A stretch of DNA of 8,424 nt from Acidobacteriota bacterium (GCA_027294185.1 JAPUME010000261.1:1-8424), one strand, 5' to 3'; counted from the first letter of the stretch, positions 1 through 6,207 are shown. Notes: generated from the sequence alone by a model not told the origin. Numbers and translations: made by a program.

Positions 1-394
1 CATGTTCCTGGGCATGATCGATACCGGACGCAAGAAGATCCACTACATCAATTGCGGGCACGTGCCTCCCCTCCTGGTCCGTGAGGGCGCGGACCCGCTC
101 GCTCTCTCCGAGGGGGGAACCGTCATCGGACTCTTCGAGGATATGCGGTACGAGCGAGGCCAGCAGGCTCTCCAGACCGGCGACCTCCTGCTGCTCTGCA
201 CAGACGGCATCACCGAGTCCATGAACGCCGAAGAGGAGGAGTACGGAAGCGACCGCCTGGTTCGAATGGCCCGCCAGTCAAGAACCGAGGAGGCACAGCA
301 AATCGTGGATAGGATCAGCGCCGACGTGGGCGAGTTTTCCCGCCATGGAACCCTTCACGATGACAAGGTTATGATGGTCATCAAAGTCGTTTGA
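1..394 (+). CDS. SpoIIE/RsbU-family PP2C-type serine phosphatase, C-terminal fragment (5' end outside the window)
   Basis: This is the last ~130 residues of a phosphatase of the SpoIIE/RsbU group, Mn/Mg-dependent enzymes that typically remove phosphate from serine on STAS-domain anti-sigma-factor antagonists. The frame is already open at base 2. The first ATG there encodes an internal residue of the 'MFLG' strand that precedes the NxGH motif in this family, so the gene starts upstream. Visible motifs are NCGHVPPLL (residues ~17-25), CTDGITE (~66-72, metal-binding Asp) and the terminal HDDKVMMV (~119-126, paired Asp that completes the metal site). It stops with TGA at 392-394. No sensor domain can be seen because the N-terminus is missing. 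Its C-terminus closely parallels the complete phosphatase at 1324-3072, so the two are probably paralogues. Family assignment is firm; the specific substrate is unknown. Confidence 0.9.
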   Translation, partial: MFLGMIDTGRKKIHYINCGHVPPLLVREGADPLALSEGGTVIGLFEDMRYERGQQALQTGDLLLLCTDGITESMNAEEEEYGSDRLVRMARQSRTEEAQQIVDRISADVGEFSRHGTLHDDKVMMVIKVV

Positions 395-473
395 GCCTTC
401 CGGTTTAATCCCACCCCTTGCTTCCCGTCGGTCGTCTGGTCAAACACCGAGCCTGCGAATAAAGCGGGAATCG

Positions 474-488
474 GAGACCCCGGGTCTC
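474..488. other. short GC-rich hairpin between convergent genes
   Basis: GAGACC (474-479) pairs perfectly with GGTCTC (483-488) around a 3-base loop. It lies in the 109-base gap between the stop of the phosphatase fragment (394) and the stop of the zinc-ribbon gene read from the other strand (504). The location suits a bidirectional transcription-ending structure, but no U-tract follows on either strand, so intrinsic termination is not supported. It could also be chance in GC-rich DNA. Confidence 0.25.
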
Positions 489-503
489 GGGTGGCCTCAA
501 ACG

Positions 504-638
504 TCATGCCTCATCGATGCGGTATTCGTCGGTGAAAACAACGTAGAAGGTCAGGTCGCAGCTCTCGCAATACCAATCCCTGTCATCCTGCTGCCGCGGC
601 TGTTTACCACAGTAGGGGCAATGATGTATCTCAAGCAT
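504..638 (-). CDS. miniature zinc-ribbon protein (44 aa), function unknown
   Basis: A very small protein consisting of little more than one zinc ribbon. Cysteine pairs CPYC (residues 7-10) and CESC (24-27) are separated by 13 residues, with aromatic residues (Y9, W22, Y23) packed around them. An acidic tail follows and ends in DEYRIDEA. The CX2C-X13-CX2C pattern would bind one structural Zn2+; such mini-ribbons occur as nucleic-acid- or protein-binding modules. The open frame extends upstream to an ATG at 875 (123 aa), but those extra residues look like noncoding sequence and overlap hairpins. I therefore prefer the ATG at 636-638. Another ATG at 645-647 would add three residues (MVV). Neither start has a Shine-Dalgarno sequence. 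A possible promoter immediately upstream would put the transcript start about one base before this ATG. I do not recognise a specific family. Confidence 0.6.
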   Translation of the reverse strand: MLEIHHCPYCGKQPRQQDDRDWYCESCDLTFYVVFTDEYRIDEA

Positions 639-674
639 TACAACCATTATAACGGCGAGAGGTTTCGCGTCCAA
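639..674 (-). promoter_or_regulatory. possible promoter giving a nearly leaderless mRNA for the zinc-ribbon gene
   Basis: On the - strand a perfect TATAAT (plus-strand 646-651) is preceded, at a 17-base spacer, by TTGGAC (plus-strand 669-674), a 3/6 match to the -35 consensus. The expected start of transcription is the A at about 639, one base before the ATG at 636-638. The absence of a Shine-Dalgarno sequence for that ATG fits leaderless translation. The -35 match is weak, so this is a candidate only. Confidence 0.35.
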
Positions 675-757
675 CGATGACCTCAAGAATTGTGGTAGAC
701 CCTCTGCGTTTTGCGCCTGGAGTTGAACCTTGCGAAATGCGAGATAATTCCATATTT

Positions 758-788
758 CGGATTCAATTCTGCGGAATGGAATCCGCAG
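758..788. other. pair of mutually exclusive hairpins
   Basis: CTGCGGA (769-775) pairs perfectly with TCCGCAG (782-788) around a 6-base loop. An alternative 7-bp perfect stem forms between CGGATTC (758-764) and GAATCCG (779-785) with a 14-base loop. The two share bases 782-785 and cannot coexist, the geometry of a switching RNA. No U-tract is adjacent. The strand is undetermined because the stems exist on both, but the downstream + strand terminator makes a + strand transcript the more attractive reading. Confidence 0.35.
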
Positions 789-821
789 CACTCCGGACCC
801 AAGGGGGAAAGGTAATGGGAA

Positions 822-868
822 TTCCCTCTGATGAAGTATGGTAAGTTTTTTCAATAGGTTAGAGGGAA
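822..868. other. imperfect 11-bp stem-loop
   Basis: TTCCCTCT (822-829) is the exact reverse complement of AGAGGGAA (861-868). Pairing continues inward through G-U, A-U and U-G at 830-832 with 858-860, giving an 11-bp stem around a 25-base, A/T-rich loop. On the - strand it overlaps the far upstream extension of the zinc-ribbon reading frame, one reason for doubting that extension is coding. Confidence 0.35.
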
Positions 869-1007
869 AATGCATTCAGTCGATAAAAGCGTCTTTTTGG
901 CAGCCTCATTGCTCAATCCAACCGTGGGCAGGCATTCTGGAGCCTTCACAAGGGCTTTGGGTTGCCAGCCTTAGTTCGACTCTATTGAGACCAATACCCG
1001 ACGCTTG

Positions 1008-1042
1008 AAGAGGTAAAGTTGACCAGCTTTCCCTCTTTTTTT
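1008..1042 (+). terminator. candidate rho-independent terminator
   Basis: AAGAGG (1008-1013) pairs with CCTCTT (1032-1037). After one T/C mismatch, AAAG (1015-1018) pairs with CTTT (1027-1030) around an 8-base loop. The stem runs straight into seven T residues (1036-1042). Stem plus T-run is the classical + strand terminator layout, although the stem is only moderately GC-rich. The nearest recognised + strand gene upstream ends at 394, over 600 bases earlier. The terminator may therefore end an unrecognised transcript lying within about 640-1007, or a long tail from the upstream phosphatase. Confidence 0.5.
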
Positions 1043-1191
1043 GCGTTCGGGAGGCAGCCACTCCGCGTCCCTGAGAAGGCCCATCCTCACTACAATAAAT
1101 TGGCGGAATACCCTAATTGCCTTCCTGGTTAAGGGTCGAGGCGCCTCCTACAGCCTGCCCTGGCATGGAAAACACCTGAAGAAGCGGTCAC

Positions 1192-1219
1192 TTCACTCTG
1201 TGCTATGATGAGCTATAAG
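1192..1219 (+). promoter_or_regulatory. weak sigma-70-like promoter candidate for the GAF phosphatase gene
   Basis: TTCACT (1192-1197, 4/6 match to TTGACA) and TATAAG (1214-1219, 5/6 match to TATAAT) are separated by 16 bases. Transcription would begin near 1226 and leave a leader of about 100 bases before the ATG at 1324. An overlapping TATGAT (1204-1209) lacks a matching -35. The position, after the 1042 terminator and before the phosphatase gene, is sensible. The sequence match alone is not strong. Confidence 0.3.
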
Positions 1220-1323
1220 TGAGGCTTACTCGCTGATTGTTCAAGATTCCCTCTGCCATTTCGCGGAGTTGGTGGTCGCACCAGCGTTGGGAGTGTTCGT
1301 AGAGGGAAGCCTGGGAAAATCCT

Positions 1324-3072
1324 ATGCCGCAGGAAAGCACCGTCCAGACCCGTGACTCAAGCGAGCTCGTAAGCTTAATGCTCGAGACCTACGACCAGCT
1401 CACCTCCATCCTCCCTCTGGACGAACTGATGCCGCGCATTGCAAAGACCGTGAAACGGGTATTCGATTACGAGATGTTTGCAATCTTCCTGCTCAATGAG
1501 AAGACACAGAAACTCTCGGTTCGATTCAGTCTCGGCCATCCCAAAGACGTGGTCCGGACCTTGCGGATTGGGATCGGGGAAGGCATCGTCGGTCGTGCGG
1601 CGGCGACGGCACGGCCGGTGCTCGTCAATGACGTTCGCAAGGACCCCCAATACATCCCTTCTCTCGATTCGGTCCGCTCGGAGCTGGCCATCCCCCTGAT
1701 TTCAAAAGGCCAAGTCATCGGTGTGCTGGATATTGAGGCGATCCCCCCAGGCTATTTCACCGAACGGGATCAGCACTTTCTTACGCTGCTTGCGGCGCCC
1801 ATGGCCATGGCCATCGAAAACGCCCGGCTCTACCGGCGCAGCGTTCGCCAGGCGCGAAACCTGGCGCTGCTGGGGGAAATCAACCGAGAAATCAGCTCCA
1901 TCCTCGACCCCAAGCCTCTGCTGCGCAAGGTCAAAGAGGCGGTCCGCCGCGTGATCGATTTCGATAACTTCCGAATTCTTGCCCTCGATGAATCCACCCA
2001 GACCCTTAGCCGGTGGATTTCGTTCAAGCGCAATGAAGAGATCCGCGACAAGCTCCTGATCCCGGTCGGCAAAGGGATTGTCGGCACGGCGGCCTACCTG
2101 AAGGAGCCCGTGCTGGTTTCTGATGTTCGCAAGGATTTACGCTACATCGAGGTCGATCCCGAGGCCCGGTCTGAGCTTTCCGTCCCCCTGATCCATGGCG
2201 ACAGGGTTCTCGGCGTCCTGGATTTGGAGAGCCTCAAGGTGGGCTCGTTCGGGAAGAACGACCAGGAATTCCTGACCAACCTGGCGCCCGGGATTGCCAT
2301 CGCTATCGAAAACGCCCGCCTATACGAGCAGGTCTCGAAGCATGAGGAGAGACTTCAGCGCGACCTGACGCGGGCTCAGCAAATTCAGCAGTTCATTTTG
2401 CCCTCACCCTTCCCTTCCATTCCGGGCCTGGAAGTCGGAGTGCATTTCCGCCCGGCCCGCGAGCTCGGCGGCGACCTCTATGACTTCATACGGCTGAACC
2501 AGGAGACCTACTCGCTCACCATCGGCGACGTCAGCGGAAAGGGAGCGCCGGCCGCCCTCTTTGGGGCAATGGGAACCGGTATCCTGCGCAGCCTGGCAGC
2601 CATTCAGTTGACCCCCGGGGAAATGTTGAAGCAATTGAATCAGTTACTCCAACAGCGCCAAATCGAGGGCCACTTCCTGACGCTCTGTTTTGCAACCTGG
2701 CAGCCGAAGAGCCGGCTCCTGAAAATGGCGAATGCAGGCATGCCCCGCCCCTTCCTGATTCGAGGCGAAACTTCCGAAGTTTTCCAGGTAGCCGGCATCC
2801 CGCTGGGACTGCTGGAAGTGAACTCTTATGAAGAAACCTCCGTCCAGCTTCAGCCGGGTGACATCGTCTGCTTCTACAGCGACGGCATCAGCGAAACCCT
2901 GGACCGCGAGGACGAGTTCTTCGGAAGCGGCCGTCTGGAAAAAGTTCTCTTTCGAGTCCGGCACGAACCGGCTGCGAAAATCCTGGCCGAAGTGTTCGCG
3001 GTTCTGGAGTCCTTTACGACTCCGGGAGCCCACCGTGATGACCAGACCCTGATGATCCTCAAGGTCCTTTAG
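1324..3072 (+). CDS. GAF-GAF-SpoIIE (RsbU-type) PP2C protein phosphatase
   Basis: A complete 582-residue soluble sensor phosphatase. It has two tandem GAF domains (about residues 27-167 and 188-330), a short helical, probably coiled-coil linker (~330-358) and a SpoIIE-type PP2C catalytic domain (~365-582). GAF domains bind small ligands or sense redox or light and would gate the phosphatase, which likely dephosphorylates a STAS anti-sigma-factor antagonist. Catalytic-domain motifs are GGDLYDF (382-388, metal Asp384), GDVSGKGAPAAL (401-412, Asp402), SDGISE (519-524, Asp520) and HRDDQTLM (570-577). The usual NAGH motif is NAGM here (470-473), whereas the paralogue at the window start keeps NCGH. 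The two GAF domains are near-copies at a constant 164-residue offset. No signal peptide or membrane segment is visible. The ATG has only a weak ribosome site, but no better start precedes it. lysA follows after 37 bases, so the two may be co-transcribed. Confidence 0.93.
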   Translation: MPQESTVQTRDSSELVSLMLETYDQLTSILPLDELMPRIAKTVKRVFDYEMFAIFLLNEKTQKLSVRFSLGHPKDVVRTLRIGIGEGIVGRAAATARPVLVNDVRKDPQYIPSLDSVRSELAIPLISKGQVIGVLDIEAIPPGYFTERDQHFLTLLAAPMAMAIENARLYRRSVRQARNLALLGEINREISSILDPKPLLRKVKEAVRRVIDFDNFRILALDESTQTLSRWISFKRNEEIRDKLLIPVGKGIVGTAAYLKEPVLVSDVRKDLRYIEVDPEARSELSVPLIHGDRVLGVLDLESLKVGSFGKNDQEFLTNLAPGIAIAIENARLYEQVSKHEERLQRDLTRAQQIQQFILPSPFPSIPGLEVGVHFRPARELGGDLYDFIRLNQETYSLTIGDVSGKGAPAALFGAMGTGILRSLAAIQLTPGEMLKQLNQLLQQRQIEGHFLTLCFATWQPKSRLLKMANAGMPRPFLIRGETSEVFQVAGIPLGLLEVNSYEETSVQLQPGDIVCFYSDGISETLDREDEFFGSGRLEKVLFRVRHEPAAKILAEVFAVLESFTTPGAHRDDQTLMILKVL

Positions 3073-3095
3073 GAACCGTTCACCCGTCATGCGTT

Positions 3096-3101
3096 AGGGA
3101 G
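3096..3101 (+). promoter_or_regulatory. ribosome binding site of lysA
   Basis: AGGGAG lies 8 bases before the ATG at 3110 and fixes that start. It falls in the 37-base gap after the phosphatase stop, where there is no room for a terminator, consistent with one transcript for both genes. Confidence 0.6.
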
Positions 3102-3109
3102 CGATTGGA

Positions 3110-4375
3110 ATGGAGCGATTGGACTACCAGCAGGACCGGCTGGGTTGGGAGGGGCACGATCTCACCCACCTGGGGGACCGATTCCAGACCCCCACCTACG
3201 TTTATAGCCGCCGCCGCCTCGAGGAGAACTACCGGCGCTTCGATCAGGCTTTCGCCGAAATTCCTCACCTCATCTGCTACTCCGTCAAGGCAAACTCCAA
3301 TCTGAAAATCATCTCCCTGCTTGTGGAAATGGGAGCAGGAGTGGACATCGTATCCGGCGGGGAGTTGCAAAGGGCCCTACGGGCCGGCGCGGACCCGGCC
3401 TGTATGGTCTTCTCCGGCGTCGGCAAGACGGCCGGGGAAATCAGCGCCGGGTTGACCTCAGGTCTTTTGATGTTCAACGTCGAATCGGGCGGCGAGCTCG
3501 ATCTCATTGAAAAGCAGGCGCAGGCGCTGGGCAAAGTCGCTCCCGTCGCGGTCCGCATCAACCCCAATGTGGAAGCGGAAACTCATCCCTACGTTCAGAC
3601 CGGACAGGTGGCGCACAAATTCGGCGTCAATTCGCTGGAGGCCAGGGACCTCTACCGCCGTGCTGCGGCCTCCCCGCATCTCGAAATCCGGGGCGTGGCC
3701 TGCCACATCGGTTCGCAGATTCTCGAAGCGCGTCCTTTCCTCGATGCTTTTGACGAGATCCGCGCTATCGCCGAAGAGCTTCGCGGCAACGGAATCGAGG
3801 TAACGAATCTCGATTTGGGTGGAGGATTCGGTATTAATTATGGAAAAGAAAAGGCGCTGGACTTAAGCGCTCTGGCCGGGGGTTTGGTCTCCCGGCTTCG
3901 CGGCACCCCCTATCGGCTGATCCTCGAGCCGGGACGCGCCATTGTGGGCGATGCAGGGCTGCTGTTCGCGCGCGTACTCTACGTAAAACGGAACGCGCAG
4001 AAAAGCCAGAAAAGCTTTATCGTGCTGGATGCGGGAATGAACGACCTGATTCGCCCCGCCCTCTACGGCTCCTACCACGAAATCCTTCCGGTGCGAAGAG
4101 GCCCGGGAAAAAGCTTCCTTGCCGACGTGGTCGGCCCGATCTGTGAAACGGGCGACTTCCTTGCGCAGGACCGTGAGATGCAGGAGGTGGAGCCGGGAGA
4201 TTTGCTGGCCATCCTGACCGCGGGAGCTTACGGTTACGTGCTCTCCTCGAACTACAACACCCGCCCTCGTCCGGCCGAGGTACTGTTAAATGGTGAGCAG
4301 GCGGAATTGATCCGTTCGCGGGAAACCGTGGAAGACCTGCTTCGCGCCGAAGCCTTCGATCCTAGGAAGACTTAA
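3110..4375 (+). CDS. lysA: diaminopimelate decarboxylase
   Basis: A PLP-dependent, cytoplasmic enzyme that decarboxylates meso-2,6-diaminopimelate to L-lysine, the last step of bacterial lysine synthesis. It has the fold-III (alanine-racemase-like) barrel and C-terminal beta domain. Visible motifs: YSVKAN (57-62) with PLP Lys60; HIGSQ (199-203); the phosphate-binding GGGFG (237-241); EPGR (273-276); ICETGD (344-349) with the Cys-Glu pair contributed across the dimer; and GAYGYVLSSNYN (372-383), whose Tyr contacts substrate and cofactor. At 421 residues it is of normal length and looks intact. The start is supported by AGGGAG 8 bases upstream. Related ornithine/arginine or carboxynorspermidine decarboxylases share the fold, but the CETGD and GAYGY context favours DAP decarboxylase. 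The last 14 bases overlap the 3' end of the convergent nadK. No other lysine gene is visible here. Confidence 0.96.
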   Translation: MERLDYQQDRLGWEGHDLTHLGDRFQTPTYVYSRRRLEENYRRFDQAFAEIPHLICYSVKANSNLKIISLLVEMGAGVDIVSGGELQRALRAGADPACMVFSGVGKTAGEISAGLTSGLLMFNVESGGELDLIEKQAQALGKVAPVAVRINPNVEAETHPYVQTGQVAHKFGVNSLEARDLYRRAAASPHLEIRGVACHIGSQILEARPFLDAFDEIRAIAEELRGNGIEVTNLDLGGGFGINYGKEKALDLSALAGGLVSRLRGTPYRLILEPGRAIVGDAGLLFARVLYVKRNAQKSQKSFIVLDAGMNDLIRPALYGSYHEILPVRRGPGKSFLADVVGPICETGDFLAQDREMQEVEPGDLLAILTAGAYGYVLSSNYNTRPRPAEVLLNGEQAELIRSRETVEDLLRAEAFDPRKT

Positions 4376-5243
4376 GATCTACCTCGCCGCCCCATTTCAG
4401 TTTTTGCCGTAGAACATCGAAATAGGTCTGCCGGGGCGGAACAATCAACTCTACCGAGTATTCTGACTTGCTGACGCGAACCGTGTCATCCGTCCGCAAG
4501 GCGACGCCCACCTGCCCGTCTACAGTCAAGAAGACGGATTCGCGCGGAGTTTTGATTGTCGCTTCGATTGTGACCGAGTCGGGAACGACCAGAGGCCGGT
4601 TGCTCAACGTATGCGCGCAGATGGGGGTAATGAGGAGCGCATCCACCGAGGGCTCCACCACAGGGCCCCCCGCCGCCAGGGAATAGGCCGTCGAGCCGGT
4701 CGGAGTGGAAAATATCAAGCCGTCGGCGCGGTAGGAAGCAGCATATCCCCCGTCGATCAAAACATCAAAATCGAGAATCCGCGCAATCGCCGCCTTGTTC
4801 AGCACCACGTCATTCAAGGCCCGGAAGTGGGAAATGGTCTCTCCTGCCCGGATGACGTCGGCCTGCATCTGCGCTCGCCGTTGCCGTTTGGCTTTTCCGG
4901 CCAGCACGTCTTCGAGGGAAGTGTACATCTCCTCCAGAGCCGTTCCGGTCAAGAAGCCCAGGGCGCCGAGATTGATCGCCAGAATAGGGATTTTTTTCTT
5001 GTCGATCACACGCGCGGCGGCCAGCAGCGTGCCGTCCCCCCCCAGGACCAAAATCATGTCCACCTGAGAGGAAAGCGCATTTCGGCCGATACCCTGATTC
5101 GCCCTATCGAGCATCGAACCCGTCTCCTGGTCGATGAGGGCCTTCACCTTGCGCTCCTCGAGCCAGCGAATCAACGGCGGCACGACCTGCCGAATCTCTT
5201 CCTTCTTGGGTTTGGAGATGATGCCAATCGTACGAATGGACAT
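4362..5243 (-). CDS. nadK: NAD kinase
   Basis: This cytoplasmic enzyme phosphorylates the 2'-hydroxyl of NAD+ with ATP or polyphosphate to make NADP+. The protein is 293 residues, normal for the bacterial family. Hallmarks are the GGDGT motif (68-72, catalytic Asp70), NLGALGFLT (91-99), the NAD-contacting LNDVVL (143-148), and the conserved glycine-rich block TPTGSTAYSLAAGGP (180-194), followed by PICAHTLSNRPLV and VDGQ (241-244). It starts at an ATG with only a poor ribosome site, 196 bases downstream of tlyA on the same strand, and may be co-transcribed with it; tlyA-nadK adjacency is common in bacteria. The stop TAG lies inside the end of lysA on the opposite strand, so the two genes converge with a 14-base overlap and have no terminator between them. 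Confidence 0.96.
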   Translation of the reverse strand: MSIRTIGIISKPKKEEIRQVVPPLIRWLEERKVKALIDQETGSMLDRANQGIGRNALSSQVDMILVLGGDGTLLAAARVIDKKKIPILAINLGALGFLTGTALEEMYTSLEDVLAGKAKRQRRAQMQADVIRAGETISHFRALNDVVLNKAAIARILDFDVLIDGGYAASYRADGLIFSTPTGSTAYSLAAGGPVVEPSVDALLITPICAHTLSNRPLVVPDSVTIEATIKTPRESVFLTVDGQVGVALRTDDTVRVSKSEYSVELIVPPRQTYFDVLRQKLKWGGEVDLKSS

Positions 5244-5439
5244 GATGTTCTCAGGGTCTCAGGTGAAGCGAAATTGGCCGGAAGCGGACCCGGTCTCTTC
5301 CCACCGCGGAGATGAGGGAAAACGTTCGAGGACGCCGGAGAATGACGGGTTCGTTATTCCGCGCCAGGCGAGGCTGGTAACCGCGGCTCCCCCCAGCCAG
5401 GATGCGCCCCCAGGGGCACCCGCGTTTCTCCGAGGCACG
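5244..5439. other. intergenic spacer with folded, possibly REP-like sequence
   Basis: The gap between tlyA and nadK contains no supported gene. It holds a hairpin in which CCGCG-CCAG (5359-5367) pairs with CTGG (5374-5377) and, after a 4-base bulge, CGCGG (5382-5386). A second, weak GC stem lies around 5406-5417. The wording of the + strand near 5338-5377 (GAATGACGG followed by TTATTCCGCG) resembles dispersed intergenic repeats with CATTCCGCG cores seen in many bacterial genomes, but a repeat cannot be shown from one copy. Neither strand shows a T-run after the stems. Confidence 0.4.
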
Positions 5440-6207
5440 CTAGGAAAATATATCCGATTGGTTGTCGTTTGGCCAGCGCGCGTGCAAGAAAAACTCCCGA
5501 TTGCCCTCGGCTCCCTGAATCCGACTCTCTGTCGAACGGATTGCAACGAATCCCAATTCTTCCAGCTTTAGCTGCACCCCGGCAACCGCCTTTTGTTGAA
5601 GCTCGGGATCGCGCACGATGCCGCCCTTGCCCACCTGCCCCCGGCCCACCTCGAATTGCGGTTTGACAAGTACCAGCAGGTCAGCACCGGACTTCAGGAG
5701 CGGCGAAAGTTGAGCCACGATCAACTCTGCGGAAATAAAGGACACATCCACGGTCGCAAGCTCTGCCTTCTCGCCGACCTGCTCGAAGCGTAGATACCGG
5801 GCGTTGGTCTTTTCGAGCGAGCGGACACGCGGGTCGTTGCGCAGCCGCCAGTCCAACTGATTCGTCCCGCCATCGACGGCGATGACCTTTGCCGCACCCC
5901 TCTGAAGCAGGCAGTCGGTAAATCCGCCGGTCGAGGCTCCCACGTCCAGGCAAACCTTGCCGTCCACCTCGACGGAAAAATGGTCGAGTGCCCCTTCCAG
6001 CTTGACTCCCCCTCGACTGACGTATTTCGACGGTGAGCCAAGCAGTCTCACCGAAATGTCCTCCCTCACCGACGCGCCGCACTTTTCGATCTTCTCCTCG
6101 TCCACCAGAACCGAGCCTGCAAGAATCATCGCCTGGGCTTTTTGGCGTGTTTCAGCCAGCCCACGGTCGAGCAACAATCGGTCCAGACGAATCTTTCCGG
6201 ATTTCAT
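5440..6207 (-). CDS. tlyA: TlyA-family rRNA 2'-O-methyltransferase (hemolysin A homologue)
   Basis: A SAM-dependent methyltransferase whose studied homologues 2'-O-methylate cytidines in 16S and/or 23S rRNA. The 255-residue protein is of normal length. It carries an N-terminal S4 RNA-binding domain (~6-65), the linker YVSRGGVKLE (62-71) and a Rossmann methyltransferase domain with the SAM loop DVGASTGGFTD (88-98). The K-D-K-E catalytic tetrad fits Lys69, Asp154 (VDVSF), Lys182 (VKPQFE) and Glu238 (EGNREFF). The usual AVDVG after motif I reads AVDGG here. Its ATG overlaps the stop of the DUF2784 gene as ATGA (6204-6207) and has no ribosome site of its own, so translation is probably coupled. 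TlyA was originally named a hemolysin; rRNA modification is the better-supported role. Which rRNA sites it modifies cannot be told from the sequence. Confidence 0.94.
   Translation of the reverse strand: MKSGKIRLDRLLLDRGLAETRQKAQAMILAGSVLVDEEKIEKCGASVREDISVRLLGSPSKYVSRGGVKLEGALDHFSVEVDGKVCLDVGASTGGFTDCLLQRGAAKVIAVDGGTNQLDWRLRNDPRVRSLEKTNARYLRFEQVGEKAELATVDVSFISAELIVAQLSPLLKSGADLLVLVKPQFEVGRGQVGKGGIVRDPELQQKAVAGVQLKLEELGFVAIRSTESRIQGAEGNREFFLHARWPNDNQSDIFS

Larger units (their letters stand above)
648..1323. other. long noncoding region with RNA-like structure
   Basis: About 680 bases with no open frame resembling a known protein on either strand. The stretch looks richer in A+T than the flanking genes. 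Its left part contains competing hairpins (758-788), a long imperfect stem (822-868), a small stem-loop around AGCCTT/AAGGGCT (~931-947) and a candidate intrinsic terminator on the + strand (1008-1042). Its right part contains a 10-base perfect palindrome, GAGGCGCCTC (1138-1147), and a weak promoter candidate for the downstream phosphatase. I compared it by eye with tmRNA, RNase P RNA, SRP RNA and the T-box motif and saw no match. It could hold an untranslated RNA or be the decayed remains of a gene. Confidence 0.5.

Noticed and set aside
817..826. GGGAATTCCC perfect palindrome
   Set aside because: Ten-base palindromes arise by chance; it has no loop, and no partner site or promoter is near it.
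639..875. Upstream extension of the zinc-ribbon frame to an ATG at 875 (123 residues in total)
   Set aside because: The added residues show no domain-like character, overlap several hairpins, and leave the zinc ribbon as an odd C-terminal tail; internal ATGs sit right before the ribbon.
971..996. tRNA/tmRNA-like T-loop (TTCGACT followed by GACCA)
   Set aside because: Only 3 bp flank the loop and no acceptor, D-arm or tmRNA 5' end can be found at a suitable distance.
1138..1147. GAGGCGCCTC perfect palindrome upstream of the phosphatase
   Set aside because: It is short and GC-rich, and there is no second copy to suggest an operator; noted only within the noncoding region.
2644..3090. 148-residue open frame on the - strand
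   Set aside because: It lies antisense to the catalytic domain of the GAF phosphatase and is a shadow frame of GC-rich coding DNA.
4611..5315. 234-residue open frame on the + strand
   Set aside because: It is antisense to nadK, whose motifs are unmistakable; the antisense protein is low-complexity and resembles nothing.
5371..5388. T-box-like wording (AGGCTGGTAACCGCGG) on the + strand
   Set aside because: It differs from the T-box core (AGGGTGGNACCGCG), has no specifier stem, and would read into the antisense strand of tlyA, not into a gene.
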